Of a stretch of 55,538 bases of DNA, positions 28,969-38,366 are shown in pieces. Numbering within the stretch: position 1 is the first letter of the stretch; the number at the start of each line of letters is the position of its first letter. The stretch is taken from assembly GCF_002795305.1 (NCBI RefSeq), contig NZ_PGGC01000050.1, forward strand, positions 1 to 55,538, read 5' to 3'. The notes under the pieces were generated by a model. It ran no database searches, had not been told where the DNA came from, and was given only the letters and a program-made list of their open reading frames with translations. The stretch is from Aeromonas cavernicola (GTDB taxonomy: Bacteria > Pseudomonadota > Gammaproteobacteria > Enterobacterales > Aeromonadaceae). The translations under genes and the position numbers were made by a program.

Positions 28969-29163
28969 TAAAAAGGGGGCGCGCGGGGTTTATCAAGATA
29001 ACAAGCGTTGCCAATTTGCGCCCGTCGCGCGCTCGAAATCGGCCCTGACTGGGTGTACGCTCCATCATCGGTGCCCTCTCTGTGACCCATTTGGCGGCGC
29101 CCATCAGCCCTACTGAGATAAGTTGTTAGACGATCGTCATCCCCCTCTGCAACGGGAGTCACT

Positions 29164-31755
29164 ATGGAAAGCTGCGGTCTGGACCGGCTGTTTAAGCCCC
29201 ACTCAATTGCGGTCATTGGCGCCTCTGCCGATCCCAACAAGGCAGGCCATGTGATCGTGCGCCACCTGCTCGCGGGCCATTTTTCAGGGCCGATCCTCCC
29301 CGTCACACCCCATCATAAAGCGGTCGCTGGGGTGTTGGCCTATCCCAACATTGCCAGCCTGCCATTGGCACCCGATCTCGCCATTCTCTGCACCCGACGG
29401 GAGCGGGTGCTGACGCTGCTCGATGAGCTGGGTCGCAAAGGCGCAGGGGCCGCCATCATCTTGGCGGGGGATTTTTCCGACCATGAGCGCCAGCAACTGA
29501 AGCAGGTCGGCCAACAATATGGCATTCGCTTGCTCGGCCCCAACAGCATGGGGATGTTGCTGCCCGGTCAGGGCATTAACGCCAGCTTTTCACCGATTGC
29601 CGCCAAGCCGGGACAGGTCGCCTTTCTGTCGCAATCCGCCGCCGTCAGCACCACCATTTTGGATTGGGCCAAGCAGCACGAGCTGGGCTTCTCGGCCTTT
29701 ATCTCGCTGGGGGATCACTGCGACATCGACTTTGGTCAGCTGCTGGATCAGCTCTCGCGCGATAGCGTGACCCGCGCCATCTTGCTCTATATGGATAAGC
29801 TGCACGATGCCCGCCACTTTCTCTCGGCGGCGCGAGCCGCCTCCCGCAACAAGCCTATTTTGGTGCTCAAAAGTGGCCGCCATGATCCCGCCCATGGCCT
29901 AGATAATGTCTATGATGCCGCCATCCGCCGCGCAGGGATGCTGCGAGTGCGAGATACCCATGAACTGTTTGCCGCCGTCGAAACCCTGAGCCACTCGATG
30001 ACCCTCAAGGGGGAGCGACTCGCCATCATCTCCAATGGGCGGGGGCTGGCTAATATGGCGGTGGATGTGCTGCTGGGACGGGGTGGCAAACTGGCCCGCA
30101 CCCCGCTCGACATTGGCAGCGATGCCACCATCACCACCTATCAGGACGCGCTGGACAGCGTGCTACAGGAGGATGGCATCGACGCCATCCTGATCATCCA
30201 CGCCCCCTCGCTCACCGCGCCGAGTGCCCCGCTGGCCAGCCATCTTATTGTCCACCTCAAGCAGCACCCACGGGCCCGCCGTTTCAACATCCTCACCAAC
30301 TGGGCTGGCGAATATTCGGCACAAGAGGGGCGCAAACTGTTTACCGAGGCGGGTATCCCAACCTATCGCACCCCCGAAAGCGCCATGGCGGCTTTTATGC
30401 ACATGGTGGAATATCGCCGTAACCAGAAGCAGCTGATGGAGACCCCCGCATCACTGCAAGGCCATCAGCTCAATGTCGAGCTCTGCCAGCAATTGATTCA
30501 ACAAGCCCAAGCACGCCAACAGCGGCGACTTGATACCCATCTTGTGCACCCGATTTTGCAGGCATGTGGCCTATCCACTCTGCCCACTTGGATCGTCAGC
30601 GATGCCATCGAGGCCGCCTTAACCGCCGAGCAGATTGGTTATCCGGTCGCGGTTAAACTGCGCTCACCAGACATCCTCCATAAATCGGCAGTGCATGGGG
30701 TGATGCTGAATCTGCGCACCTCCGCTGAGGTAGCACACGCCGCCGATGCGATTTTGGATCGGGTAAAACAGCACGACCCGGGGGCCCGCATCGAGGGCTT
30801 GCTGGTGCAGCGGATGGCCCGCCGCAGCGGCGGCTTGGAGCTACGAGTGCGGATTCAGCAAGACCCGGTATTTGGCCCGGTAATCTTACTCGGCGAGTCG
30901 GGCAGTGAGCCGCACGAGATGGTGGCCGCGCTACCGCCGCTTAATCAGGCGCTGGCCCGCTACCAGATCCTCGATGCCCTGAAAAGTCGCAAAATCCGCG
31001 AGCAGGCGACCCTGACGCCGCTCGATATCGACGCCCTTAGCCAGGTGTTGTGCCAACTCTCAGCGCTGCTGCTCGCCTTTCCCCAGATCCGCGAACTGGA
31101 TTTGCACCCGCTGCAAGCCTGTGACGACGAGATGGTGGTGTTAGATGCCAGCCTGACGCTGGCCGATCCCGGCCAGCCCGTCAGCCATCAGCTGGCCATC
31201 TCCCCCTATCCCACCGAGTTGGAAGAGGGGGCCTGGCTCAAGGATCAGCGCCATATTTTACTGCGGCCGATCCGCCCAGAAGATGAGCCCGCCCATAAGC
31301 AGTTCGTGCGGCAAGTGTCAGATGAAGATCGCTATAAGCGCTTTTTTGCCGATGTCGGCGAACTGGGCCACGAGGAGCTGGCCCGGATGACCCAAATCGA
31401 TTACGACCGCGAGATGGCGTTTGTGGCCGTGGGGCAGGATGGTGAGCTGCAAGGGCAAATCGTGGGAGTGGTGCGCGCTATCTCGACCCCAGACTTGAGC
31501 GATGCCGAGTTTGCTATTTTGGTCCGATCCGACCTCAAAGGGGTGGGCCTTGGCAAACTACTGCTGGAAAAAATCGTGCGCTACGCCACCGAGCATGGCA
31601 TTGGCCAGCTCTCGGGCATGACCATGCCCAGCAATCGCGGCATGATCAATTTGGCCAAACGCTTAGGGTTCAAGATTGATGTGCAGATGGAAGAGGGGGT
31701 CGTCAATATGGCGCGCCCCTGTGCCGCCCCCCCAGCGGCCGTTACACCGGATTAA
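29164..31755 (+). CDS. patZ: PatZ/Pka-type protein: acyl-CoA synthetase-like domains with GNAT acetyltransferase
   Basis: An 863-aa protein lysine acetyltransferase of the YfiQ/PatZ type (886 aa in E. coli). Domain order: CoA-binding fold (about 8-130; SIAVIGASADPNKAG), succinyl-CoA-ligase-like region (about 145-400; VAFLSQSAAVSTTILDWA, KPILVLKSGRHDPA), ATP-grasp region (about 480-690; YPVAVKLRSPDILHKSAVHGV) and a C-terminal GNAT domain (about 705-850; RPIRPEDEP, VRSDLKGVGLGKLLLEKIV). In enterics it acetylates and inactivates acetyl-CoA synthetase. ATG 29164 has CGGGAG ahead. It is transcribed alone. Confidence 0.92.
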   Translation: MESCGLDRLFKPHSIAVIGASADPNKAGHVIVRHLLAGHFSGPILPVTPHHKAVAGVLAYPNIASLPLAPDLAILCTRRERVLTLLDELGRKGAGAAIILAGDFSDHERQQLKQVGQQYGIRLLGPNSMGMLLPGQGINASFSPIAAKPGQVAFLSQSAAVSTTILDWAKQHELGFSAFISLGDHCDIDFGQLLDQLSRDSVTRAILLYMDKLHDARHFLSAARAASRNKPILVLKSGRHDPAHGLDNVYDAAIRRAGMLRVRDTHELFAAVETLSHSMTLKGERLAIISNGRGLANMAVDVLLGRGGKLARTPLDIGSDATITTYQDALDSVLQEDGIDAILIIHAPSLTAPSAPLASHLIVHLKQHPRARRFNILTNWAGEYSAQEGRKLFTEAGIPTYRTPESAMAAFMHMVEYRRNQKQLMETPASLQGHQLNVELCQQLIQQAQARQQRRLDTHLVHPILQACGLSTLPTWIVSDAIEAALTAEQIGYPVAVKLRSPDILHKSAVHGVMLNLRTSAEVAHAADAILDRVKQHDPGARIEGLLVQRMARRSGGLELRVRIQQDPVFGPVILLGESGSEPHEMVAALPPLNQALARYQILDALKSRKIREQATLTPLDIDALSQVLCQLSALLLAFPQIRELDLHPLQACDDEMVVLDASLTLADPGQPVSHQLAISPYPTELEEGAWLKDQRHILLRPIRPEDEPAHKQFVRQVSDEDRYKRFFADVGELGHEELARMTQIDYDREMAFVAVGQDGELQGQIVGVVRAISTPDLSDAEFAILVRSDLKGVGLGKLLLEKIVRYATEHGIGQLSGMTMPSNRGMINLAKRLGFKIDVQMEEGVVNMARPCAAPPAAVTPD

Positions 31756-31887
31756 ACCGATGGGGCGCGGCGGATAAATTGGGCTCTTTTGCGACCATTC
31801 CAGCGGAGGTTCTTACAATTCGCTGCTGATTTACGGATAATAAACCGGTTTTTAACCTGAACACGGGAATCTCTGGATGGTGATGTT

Positions 31888-32424
31888 GTGAAGTCCGAGC
31901 CGACTGCTCCTCTTATTCCCATCAGCGAGTGGTTATCCCCCGAATGCTGCGAGTTACCCACCTCTTTACGCCCTTGGTTGCTAGAACGTGGCTCCATGAC
32001 GCAGCGCCTGCGCCGCTACAACCGCCACTTTTCGGTCGAGTGGCTGGGTAATGCTCCCGTGCAGCTCAGCCCAGACGAGCAACGCTGGGTGGCATCACCC
32101 GAGCCCACTGGCTATTGCCGCACCGTGACATTACATGGCGATGCGGGGCCAGTGGTGCTGGGTTGGACCCTGTTTAGCCATGCCGCTTTGCACGGGTGTG
32201 GCTTGGCCGAGTTGGGCCATCAACCCTTGGGTGAGCGGGTGTTTGATGGCGAGCCGGTGCGGCGTGACCAACTGCAGCTGGCGCGGTTTGCGCTCGCTAC
32301 GGGGGCGAGCGGTGAGGTAATCCAGCTGTGGGGGCGGCGCTCCCGGCTGTTTTTGGGGCAATGGCCGTTGCTGGTGCACGAGCTGTTTTTGCCCTCCCTG
32401 ATCATAAACAAGGAGCTGGAGTGA
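31888..32424 (+). CDS. ubiC: Chorismate--pyruvate lyase UbiC
   Basis: A 178-aa enzyme making 4-hydroxybenzoate plus pyruvate from chorismate, the first step of ubiquinone synthesis. Conserved segments are [15 protein letters not shown], the [27 protein letters not shown] strand region, PLGERVF and [20 protein letters not shown]. The start is a GTG at 31888 with GGATGG upstream; nearby ATGs are out of frame. It overlaps ubiA by 4 nt (GTGA). Confidence 0.93.
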   Translation: MKSEPTAPLIPISEWLSPECCELPTSLRPWLLERGSMTQRLRRYNRHFSVEWLGNAPVQLSPDEQRWVASPEPTGYCRTVTLHGDAGPVVLGWTLFSHAALHGCGLAELGHQPLGERVFDGEPVRRDQLQLARFALATGASGEVIQLWGRRSRLFLGQWPLLVHELFLPSLIINKELE

Positions 32425-33290
32425 ATTTGTTGACCAAGGAGCGGGGACTGGCCTATGTGCAGTTGGCCCGCATGGATAAGCCTATCGGCACCTTGCTATT
32501 ACTGTGGCCCACCTTGTGGGCGCTGTGGCTCGCAGCGGATGGGATGCCGCAATACTGGGTGCTATTTGCATTTGTGCTCGGGGTATTTTTGATGCGATCC
32601 GCTGGCTGCGTCATCAACGACTATGCCGACCGCCACTTCGATGGCCACGTGAAACGCACCGCTGGCCGCCCGCTGCCGACCGGCCGCGTGGCCGCCAAAG
32701 AGGCATTGATGTTGTTTGTGGTGTTGGCGGCCATCGCATTTGGGCTGGTGTTGACCCTCAACACCCTGACCATCGCGCTGTCGTTTGGCGGCTTGCTACT
32801 TGCCATCTGCTACCCGTTCATGAAGCGTTATATTCCGATCCCCCAGTTGGTACTCGGCTTGGCCTTCTCTTGGTCGATCCCGATGGCTTATGCGGCGCAA
32901 GCCAATGCCTTGCCACTGGCCGCTTGGCTTATTTTTACGGCCAATTTGCTGTGGACCATTGCGTACGATACCCAGTACGCCATGGTCGATCGGGACGATG
33001 ACCTCACCCTCGGCCTGCAATCGAGCGCCATTATGTTTGGCCGCCACGACAAGTTGGTGATTGGTCTGCTGCAATTAGCGACCCTGCTGATGTTGCTGGC
33101 CGTTGGCCAGCTCATGCAGCTAGGTGCTTGTTATTACTGGGGATTGCTAGGGGCTGCCGTGCTATTTGTCTACCAGCAGCGGCTGATCAGCGGGCGGCAA
33201 CGGGACGCCTGCTTCAAGGCGTTTCTCAACAATAACTATGTGGGCGCTCTGATATTTATCGGCCTGCTGCTGGATCGACTGCCCAGCTAG
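32421..33290 (+). CDS. ubiA: 4-hydroxybenzoate octaprenyltransferase UbiA
   Basis: A 289-aa membrane prenyltransferase attaching the polyprenyl tail to 4-hydroxybenzoate. The GTG at 32421 overlaps the ubiC stop and has GGAGCTGGA ahead. Both Asp-rich motifs are present: [20 protein letters not shown] and [13 protein letters not shown], with about eight to nine membrane segments. The ubiC-ubiA operon order matches E. coli. Confidence 0.95.
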   Translation: MNLLTKERGLAYVQLARMDKPIGTLLLLWPTLWALWLAADGMPQYWVLFAFVLGVFLMRSAGCVINDYADRHFDGHVKRTAGRPLPTGRVAAKEALMLFVVLAAIAFGLVLTLNTLTIALSFGGLLLAICYPFMKRYIPIPQLVLGLAFSWSIPMAYAAQANALPLAAWLIFTANLLWTIAYDTQYAMVDRDDDLTLGLQSSAIMFGRHDKLVIGLLQLATLLMLLAVGQLMQLGACYYWGLLGAAVLFVYQQRLISGRQRDACFKAFLNNNYVGALIFIGLLLDRLPS

Positions 33291-33309
33291 TCGGCCGACT
33301 CGGTTAACC

Positions 33310-33334
33310 GCCGCCATCACGGGTTGATGGCGGC
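33310..33334. terminator. Hairpin between convergent ubiA and receptor gene
   Basis: GCCGCCATCA and TGATGGCGGC pair around CGGGT. It lies 7 bp before the receptor stop and 20 bp after ubiA. No clear T run. Confidence 0.55.
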
Positions 33335-33340
33335 ATCTGC

Positions 33341-35293
33341 TTAGAAGTTGTAAGTCAGGCCTAGGTTGTAACGGCGACCATCAAGCACCGTGCCGTAACT
33401 GCTGTAATCCACCGTTTTATCAAACAAGTTGTAGACCCCAGCCGTCACGTTCAGCTGTTTGTTCGCCTTATAGACCAACCCAGTATCAAAGAAGGTATAA
33501 GACGGGGTGCCCTCCGCCATCCGCACCCGGCTCAGGTACTCTGACGTTTTGCCCCGGAAGTTGACCCGCGACCAGAACCCCAGCATCTCATTGGCTTGCC
33601 AATCTAAGGTGCTGTTGAACATGTGGCGTGGCATCTGGTTTAACGCGCGTCCCGCCAGCGGGCCACTCTTTTGCTCAGACTGGGTGAAGGTATAGCTGGA
33701 GCTCAGCGACCAGCGATCATTGATCGCCCAATCCATCATGCTCTCCACCCCGCGCATGTTGGCTTTATCGACGTTGATGCGATCGCTGATAAAGTCGTAG
33801 CTGTGGCCATTGAGGGTACAGGCGGGGTCGTTCTTGCTAGAGCAGCGGCGCACTTCCGAGATCTTGTTTTTGAAGTCGGTGTTAAACAGAGTCAGCCCAG
33901 CATTGAGCCCCGCCTGCCCATCCCACAATACCCCCAACTCGTGGCTGACACTGGTCTCGGGTTGCAGGTCTGGATTACCGACCAGCACCCCATCCAAGCT
34001 ACCGCCGCCCGTCACCTGCCCCCACCCTGCGGCGGACATCCGCAGATCCGGTGAGCGATAACCCGTTGATATGCCGCCTTTTAGCGTCCAATCATCGGCC
34101 AGATGCCAGACCCCATACAGCCTTGGACTCCAGTGCGAGCCATAGTTTTGATCCCGATCCATCCGCACCCCGCCGGTCAGGGCAAACTGCTCGGTCAGCG
34201 ACCACTCATCTTCGACAAACAGCGCCCAACTCCAGCGGGTCAGCTGAGTAGCCGGATTCGCTACTTGCAGCCGGTTGCCCTGATCGTGCAAATCTTCATA
34301 GCGATATTGGCCGCCGACGCTCAGGTAGTGATCGCCCAACATCACTTGACTATGGGTATCTGCAATGGTGTTGGTGAGCTCCATTTCGCGGCCGGGGTTA
34401 GTATTGACCTCCTGCTGCAGATAGCTGCTGGATGAGCCGAACTCATACTGACCATCATGGGTTAAGGCATAGTTGGTGCGCTCGTAGCGGTTGAGGCTGG
34501 TTTGGGCGCTAGGATTGATCGAACTGCCCGGTGTCCGATCCCGATCTTGCAGGCTGCGGCTCGCTTCGAAATCAAAACGATTACGCGCATCAGGGGTGAA
34601 GCTAACGACCGCCGTGCCACTGCGGGTCTCTTGCTCGGCATATCCTTGCAGGAACTTATCTTCAGCCCGATGGGCCAACTGGCCATTGAGCCGCAGCCCC
34701 AAGGTGCCATCAATCAGCGCACCTGCGGTGTAGGCATTAGTTTGAAAGCTGTCTCCGGCCTCCTTGTTTTCTTGGAAGGTCGAGTCAGCGTGTACCGAGC
34801 CTTGCCAAGCTAGGTTCGCGGTCTTGCGGGTGATCACGTTAATCACCCCCCCCATCGCATCAGAGCCATAGCGAGAAGACATGGGGCCACGCACCACTTC
34901 AATCCGCTCGATCGCTTGTAACGGTGGCAACCAGCCCTGCTCAATACCCGGTCCATCGCTATTTGGGCGAGTGCCGCGGCTATCAACCTTCTTGCCATCG
35001 ATCAGCATCAGCGTGTATCTGGAGCCCATTCCCCGAATGCTGATATCGCTGCTGCTGCCACCACCGGTCACCACTACCCCTGGCACATCCTTGAGGGCAT
35101 CAGTGACATCGCGGTAGGCCCGTTTTTCCAGCTGCTCTCGGGTGATCACCGAGATCGTCGCAGCGGAGTCTTCGATCTTCTGCTGGAAGCCCGATGCCGT
35201 TACCACCATCACCTCACTCTCTGCCGCATACGCCTGAGCACTGAGGGCTGCACAGATCAACACAGAGAGTGGATTAGGATTTATTTTTCTCAT
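33341..35293 (-). CDS. TonB-dependent siderophore receptor (IrgA/FepA-like)
   Basis: A 650-aa outer-membrane receptor with a signal peptide (cleavage after AQAYA near residue 23). The TonB box EVMVVTASG follows, then the plug domain (about 38-150; DALKDVPGVVVTGGGSSSDISIRGM, IERIEVVRGPMSSRYGSDAMGGVINVITRK) and a 22-strand barrel ending in the aromatic RYNLGLTYNF. The plug pattern and length recall Vibrio IrgA and catecholate receptors such as FepA. Ligand not proven. A classical Fur box lies upstream at 35453. Confidence 0.9.
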   Translation of the reverse strand: MRKINPNPLSVLICAALSAQAYAAESEVMVVTASGFQQKIEDSAATISVITREQLEKRAYRDVTDALKDVPGVVVTGGGSSSDISIRGMGSRYTLMLIDGKKVDSRGTRPNSDGPGIEQGWLPPLQAIERIEVVRGPMSSRYGSDAMGGVINVITRKTANLAWQGSVHADSTFQENKEAGDSFQTNAYTAGALIDGTLGLRLNGQLAHRAEDKFLQGYAEQETRSGTAVVSFTPDARNRFDFEASRSLQDRDRTPGSSINPSAQTSLNRYERTNYALTHDGQYEFGSSSSYLQQEVNTNPGREMELTNTIADTHSQVMLGDHYLSVGGQYRYEDLHDQGNRLQVANPATQLTRWSWALFVEDEWSLTEQFALTGGVRMDRDQNYGSHWSPRLYGVWHLADDWTLKGGISTGYRSPDLRMSAAGWGQVTGGGSLDGVLVGNPDLQPETSVSHELGVLWDGQAGLNAGLTLFNTDFKNKISEVRRCSSKNDPACTLNGHSYDFISDRINVDKANMRGVESMMDWAINDRWSLSSSYTFTQSEQKSGPLAGRALNQMPRHMFNSTLDWQANEMLGFWSRVNFRGKTSEYLSRVRMAEGTPSYTFFDTGLVYKANKQLNVTAGVYNLFDKTVDYSSYGTVLDGRRYNLGLTYNF

Positions 35294-35452
35294 CGCTAGC
35301 CTGAACCTTTAAGTCGGAGAGTGGCGTAGTCCTTCACTTCACTCGAAAAGATCGACGTCAGCCTCCTGCCGACAACCTGATTGATAAAACACTCATTTTA
35401 AAGACATTTTATTCATCGGCAGGCATTGTAAACAGCAAGAGAGTCCCAATCA

Positions 35453-35471
35453 AATGATAATCGTTATCATT
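35453..35471. promoter_or_regulatory. Fur box
   Basis: AATGATAA-TCG-TTATCATT is a perfect 8-bp dyad and a near-consensus 19-bp Fur site. It lies 160 bp upstream of the receptor start on the minus strand, so iron should repress the receptor. Confidence 0.85.
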
Positions 35472-35616
35472 GCTTTTCGTTGTTATCTAGAGACACCCAG
35501 CTGACACAACGTGATTCACCATGCCAACAGGATCTGTAACAAGCGCCATGGGACGCGGTTGCGAGCCAGCAGGTCGGCTTGCATAATGTGCCACTGCACG
35601 CAACAAGGAGGCACAG

Positions 35617-36108
35617 ATGACACTGGACGCAGAAATAGAGCAGCTGGCGGTTGAGCTCGGCCAACGCCTGAGCCAGCGCAATGGGCTGGCAGCCACCGCC
35701 GAATCTTGTACCGGTGGCGGCGTCGCTACCGCCATCACCGATATCGCCGGCAGCTCCGGTTGGTTCGATCGCGGTTTTGTCACCTACACCAACGAGGCCA
35801 AGCAGCAGATGCTGGGGGTCAGTCGTGACAGCCTTAAGCACCATGGTGCCGTGAGCGAAGCCGTGGTACAGGAGATGGCCCGTGGCGCACTGGCGCACTC
35901 ATCGGCCTCGGTCAGCGTCGCCATCAGCGGCATTGCAGGCCCCGGCGGCGCCACTGCCGATAAACCGGTAGGCACCGTCTGGTTTGCTTGGGCAGATCGC
36001 CACGATCATCACCACACCCTGCAGGCACACTTCGATGGCAACCGCCGCCAAGTACGCCAACAAGCGGTCAAACAAGCACTGCTGGGGCTGCTCACCCTGC
36101 TCAAATAA
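35617..36108 (+). CDS. pncC: Nicotinamide-nucleotide amidase PncC (CinA C-terminal family)
   Basis: A 163-aa enzyme that deamidates nicotinamide mononucleotide for NAD recycling. Conserved segments: LAATAESCTGGGVATAITDIAGSSGWFDRGFVTY with the catalytic Ser, VSEAVVQEMARGA, and ISGIAGPGGATADKPVGTVW. It is the stand-alone C-terminal form lacking the N-terminal CinA domain. AAGGAGG lies ahead of the ATG. recA follows 80 bp on, a common gammaproteobacterial order. Confidence 0.93.
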   Translation: MTLDAEIEQLAVELGQRLSQRNGLAATAESCTGGGVATAITDIAGSSGWFDRGFVTYTNEAKQQMLGVSRDSLKHHGAVSEAVVQEMARGALAHSSASVSVAISGIAGPGGATADKPVGTVWFAWADRHDHHHTLQAHFDGNRRQVRQQAVKQALLGLLTLLK

Positions 36109-36121
36109 ATTGGGCTTGATA

Positions 36122-36137
36122 CTGTATGAATAGACAG
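36122..36137. promoter_or_regulatory. LexA operator (SOS box) of recA
   Basis: CTGTATGAATAGACAG fits CTG-N10-CAG, the gammaproteobacterial LexA site, with TACTGTAT at its left. It is 52 bp upstream of the recA ATG. Confidence 0.88.
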
Positions 36138-36188
36138 TATACTTAGCCCAACTTCCCCCCTTAATCACGATTTCCAGCGGAGAGTGGC

Positions 36189-37256
36189 ATGGATCAGAAC
36201 AAACAGAAGGCACTGGCGGCAGCACTCGGTCAGATTGAAAAGCAGTTCGGCAAAGGCTCCATCATGCGTCTGGGCGACAGCAAGACCATGGACATTGAAG
36301 CCATCTCTACCGGCTCCCTTTCGTTGGATGTCGCCTTAGGGATCGGTGGCCTGCCCTGTGGCCGCATCGTCGAAATCTACGGCCCAGAATCCTCTGGTAA
36401 AACCACCCTTACCCTACAAGTCATTGCCGAAGCCCAAAAAATGGGCAAGACCTGTGCCTTCGTGGATGCAGAACACGCCCTCGACCCCATCTACGCTGGC
36501 AAGCTGGGGGTCAACGTCGATGATCTGCTGATCTCCCAACCCGATACCGGGGAGCAGGCGCTGGAAATCTGCGACATGCTGGTGCGCTCCAACGCCGTTG
36601 ACGTCATCATTGTCGACTCCGTGGCAGCGCTGACCCCGAAAGCAGAAATCGAAGGGGAAATGGGCGACTCTCACGTCGGCCTGCAAGCCCGTTTGATGTC
36701 ACAAGCGCTGCGCAAGCTGACCGCCAACATCAAAAACGCCAACTGCCTGTGCATTTTCATCAACCAAATCCGGATGAAAATCGGCGTCATGTTCGGCAGC
36801 CCAGAGACCACCACCGGCGGTAACGCGCTCAAGTTTTACGCCTCCGTCCGTCTGGATATCCGCCGGATCGGCGCCATCAAGGACGGTGACGAAGTGGTCG
36901 GTAACGAGACCCGCGTCAAAGTGGTCAAGAACAAGGTAGCCCCTCCCTTCAAACAGGCTGAATTCCAGATCTTCTACGGCGCGGGTATCTCTAAAGAAGG
37001 CGAGCTGGTCGACTTGGGCGTCAAACACAAACTGATCGACAAAGCGGGGGCTTGGTACAGCTACAACGGCGAGAAGGTTGGCCAAGGTAAGGCCAACGTC
37101 ATGAAGCTGTTCGCCGAGAACAAAGCCATGGCGGCCGAAGTAGAAGCCCGCCTGCGCGAGTTGCTGCTCTCCGGCGCCGCCCCAGTAGAAGGCAAACCCG
37201 CTGCTGCGGCTGAGTACGACGAACTTGAAGCAGAAAGTGAACAAGAGTTCGAATAA
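36189..37256 (+). CDS. recA: Recombinase RecA
   Basis: A 355-aa strand-exchange ATPase and SOS coprotease. Walker A is GPESSGKT, Walker [15 protein letters not shown]; the L1/L2 DNA-binding region includes [20 protein letters not shown] and [37 protein letters not shown] in two parts. The acidic C-terminal tail ([15 protein letters not shown]) is present. The start has CGGAGAG ahead. It is controlled by the LexA box at 36122; recX lies 41 bp downstream. Confidence 0.99.
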   Translation: MDQNKQKALAAALGQIEKQFGKGSIMRLGDSKTMDIEAISTGSLSLDVALGIGGLPCGRIVEIYGPESSGKTTLTLQVIAEAQKMGKTCAFVDAEHALDPIYAGKLGVNVDDLLISQPDTGEQALEICDMLVRSNAVDVIIVDSVAALTPKAEIEGEMGDSHVGLQARLMSQALRKLTANIKNANCLCIFINQIRMKIGVMFGSPETTTGGNALKFYASVRLDIRRIGAIKDGDEVVGNETRVKVVKNKVAPPFKQAEFQIFYGAGISKEGELVDLGVKHKLIDKAGAWYSYNGEKVGQGKANVMKLFAENKAMAAEVEARLRELLLSGAAPVEGKPAAAAEYDELEAESEQEFE

Positions 37257-37267
37257 GCGTGAAAGGA

Positions 37268-37290
37268 AGGCCGAGTTAATCCTCGGCCTT
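37268..37290 (+). terminator. recA-recX intercistronic hairpin (attenuator)
   Basis: AAGGCCGAG and CTCGGCCTT form a 9-bp stem around a short loop, ending just 7 bp before the recX ATG, with only GTCATTT after it. In E. coli a terminator between recA and recX lets a small share of transcripts through; this looks like the equivalent, probably leaky. Confidence 0.7.
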
Positions 37291-37297
37291 GTCATTT

Positions 37298-37819
37298 ATG
37301 GTTGATCTATGTGCAGCTGATGAGCCGAGTAGCCAACAGGCTACGCCAGAACCGACCCTCGCAGAGCAGCTCGCATCTGCCCGCACCTTTGCCATGCGCA
37401 GCCTGGCTCGCCGTGAAAGCGCCGAGTCTGAACTTGCTAACCGGCTGCGTCAGCAAGGCTACCAAGCACAGGTGATCGACGCGGTGGTCGAGCACTGCCG
37501 CAGTTACAACTGGGTCAATGATCAGCGTTACGGCGCCATGGCGGTGCGGGCTGGTGCCGCCAAAGGCCATGGTCCCCTTAAAATCCGCTTCGACTTACGC
37601 CGCAAAGGACTAGACGACGACCAAATAGACACCGCATTCGAACAACCAGAGCTCGATTGGTTTGAACTTGCGTTGCAGCTGCTCACACGGCGCACCGATG
37701 CAACCGAGCTGGCCGAGTTCAAACTGCGGATGAAATGGCTTAACTACCTACGCAGACGAGGATTCACCCAAGAGCAAGCGCATTACGCCGTTACCACGCA
37801 TCAAGCCAATTCACGCTAA
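37298..37819 (+). CDS. recX: Regulatory protein RecX
   Basis: A 173-aa inhibitor of RecA filament growth, made of three-helix repeats. Seen are ARTFAMRSLARRESAESELANRLRQQGY (first repeat), VVEHCRSYNWVNDQRYGAMAVRAGAAKGHGPLKIRFDLRRKGL and a C-terminal MKWLNYLRRRGFTQEQAHYAV. ATG 37298 is used; a TTG at 37289 is also in frame but overlaps the attenuator stem. No ribosome site is obvious, which together with the hairpin suggests low expression relative to RecA. Confidence 0.92.
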   Translation: MVDLCAADEPSSQQATPEPTLAEQLASARTFAMRSLARRESAESELANRLRQQGYQAQVIDAVVEHCRSYNWVNDQRYGAMAVRAGAAKGHGPLKIRFDLRRKGLDDDQIDTAFEQPELDWFELALQLLTRRTDATELAEFKLRMKWLNYLRRRGFTQEQAHYAVTTHQANSR

Positions 37820-38366
37820 CCGGCCGCACCAAACGTGGCACCGTCATTCACTTCCTTCATTCCCTTCAGGTACTGCTTTCTGGTTGTGCAGTGTGGCGGC
37901 AGCCCGCTCGGTTTGAATAGGTGAAAGCAGGGCTGCTGCGCGGTTGGCGCAGCGAATCAGATCAAGGTTGGCAGCGTGCCAGTCACGTAGAGGGCAATAA
38001 GCACAGTTCGGGTGAATTCGATGAGCCATCAGGCGTAATAAGAGATTCGCGTAAATGGATGCTTTTGCTAGCGCAACAAATCGCGTTTTTCCCTTTAGCT
38101 GGCCACCGAGGCAGACATGTTGTAACTGAGAGCCACGAAGCCCGACGTTTACCACGAAATATCTTTTCCCTGAATAAGGGGAAATTTTACGTCGATATAT
38201 GTCCGAGTATTTCAGGCCGTTTGCGTAATATTCGACCATGTAAAACTTGGACATTCACCTCATTCCAACATTTTACTATTCAACTGGAGAACAAGAGAGA
38301 CGCAGCATAAATAGACGTCACACACGGCTCAATCTGATTCTTGCAGCCTTTATTAGCGTGATAATT
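37820..38366. other. 547-bp region of dispersed repeats with a repeat-derived ORF
   Basis: A 136-codon minus-strand ORF (37844-38254) spans this stretch, but I do not call it a gene. It is built over two sequences that recur elsewhere in the window: 38017-38054 resembles 12696-12733, and 38151-38180 is the inverted exact copy of 18962-18991. The translated product has no domain features. Most likely it is a mosaic of intergenic repeats. Confidence 0.55.
38151..38180 (-). repeat. 30-bp dispersed repeat, minus-strand copy
   Basis: Reverse complement identical to 18962-18991 over all 30 bases. The adjoining bases (CCACGAAGCCCGAC) partly resemble one arm of the palindrome next to the other copy, so the whole repeat unit may be longer and diverged. 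Confidence 0.8.
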
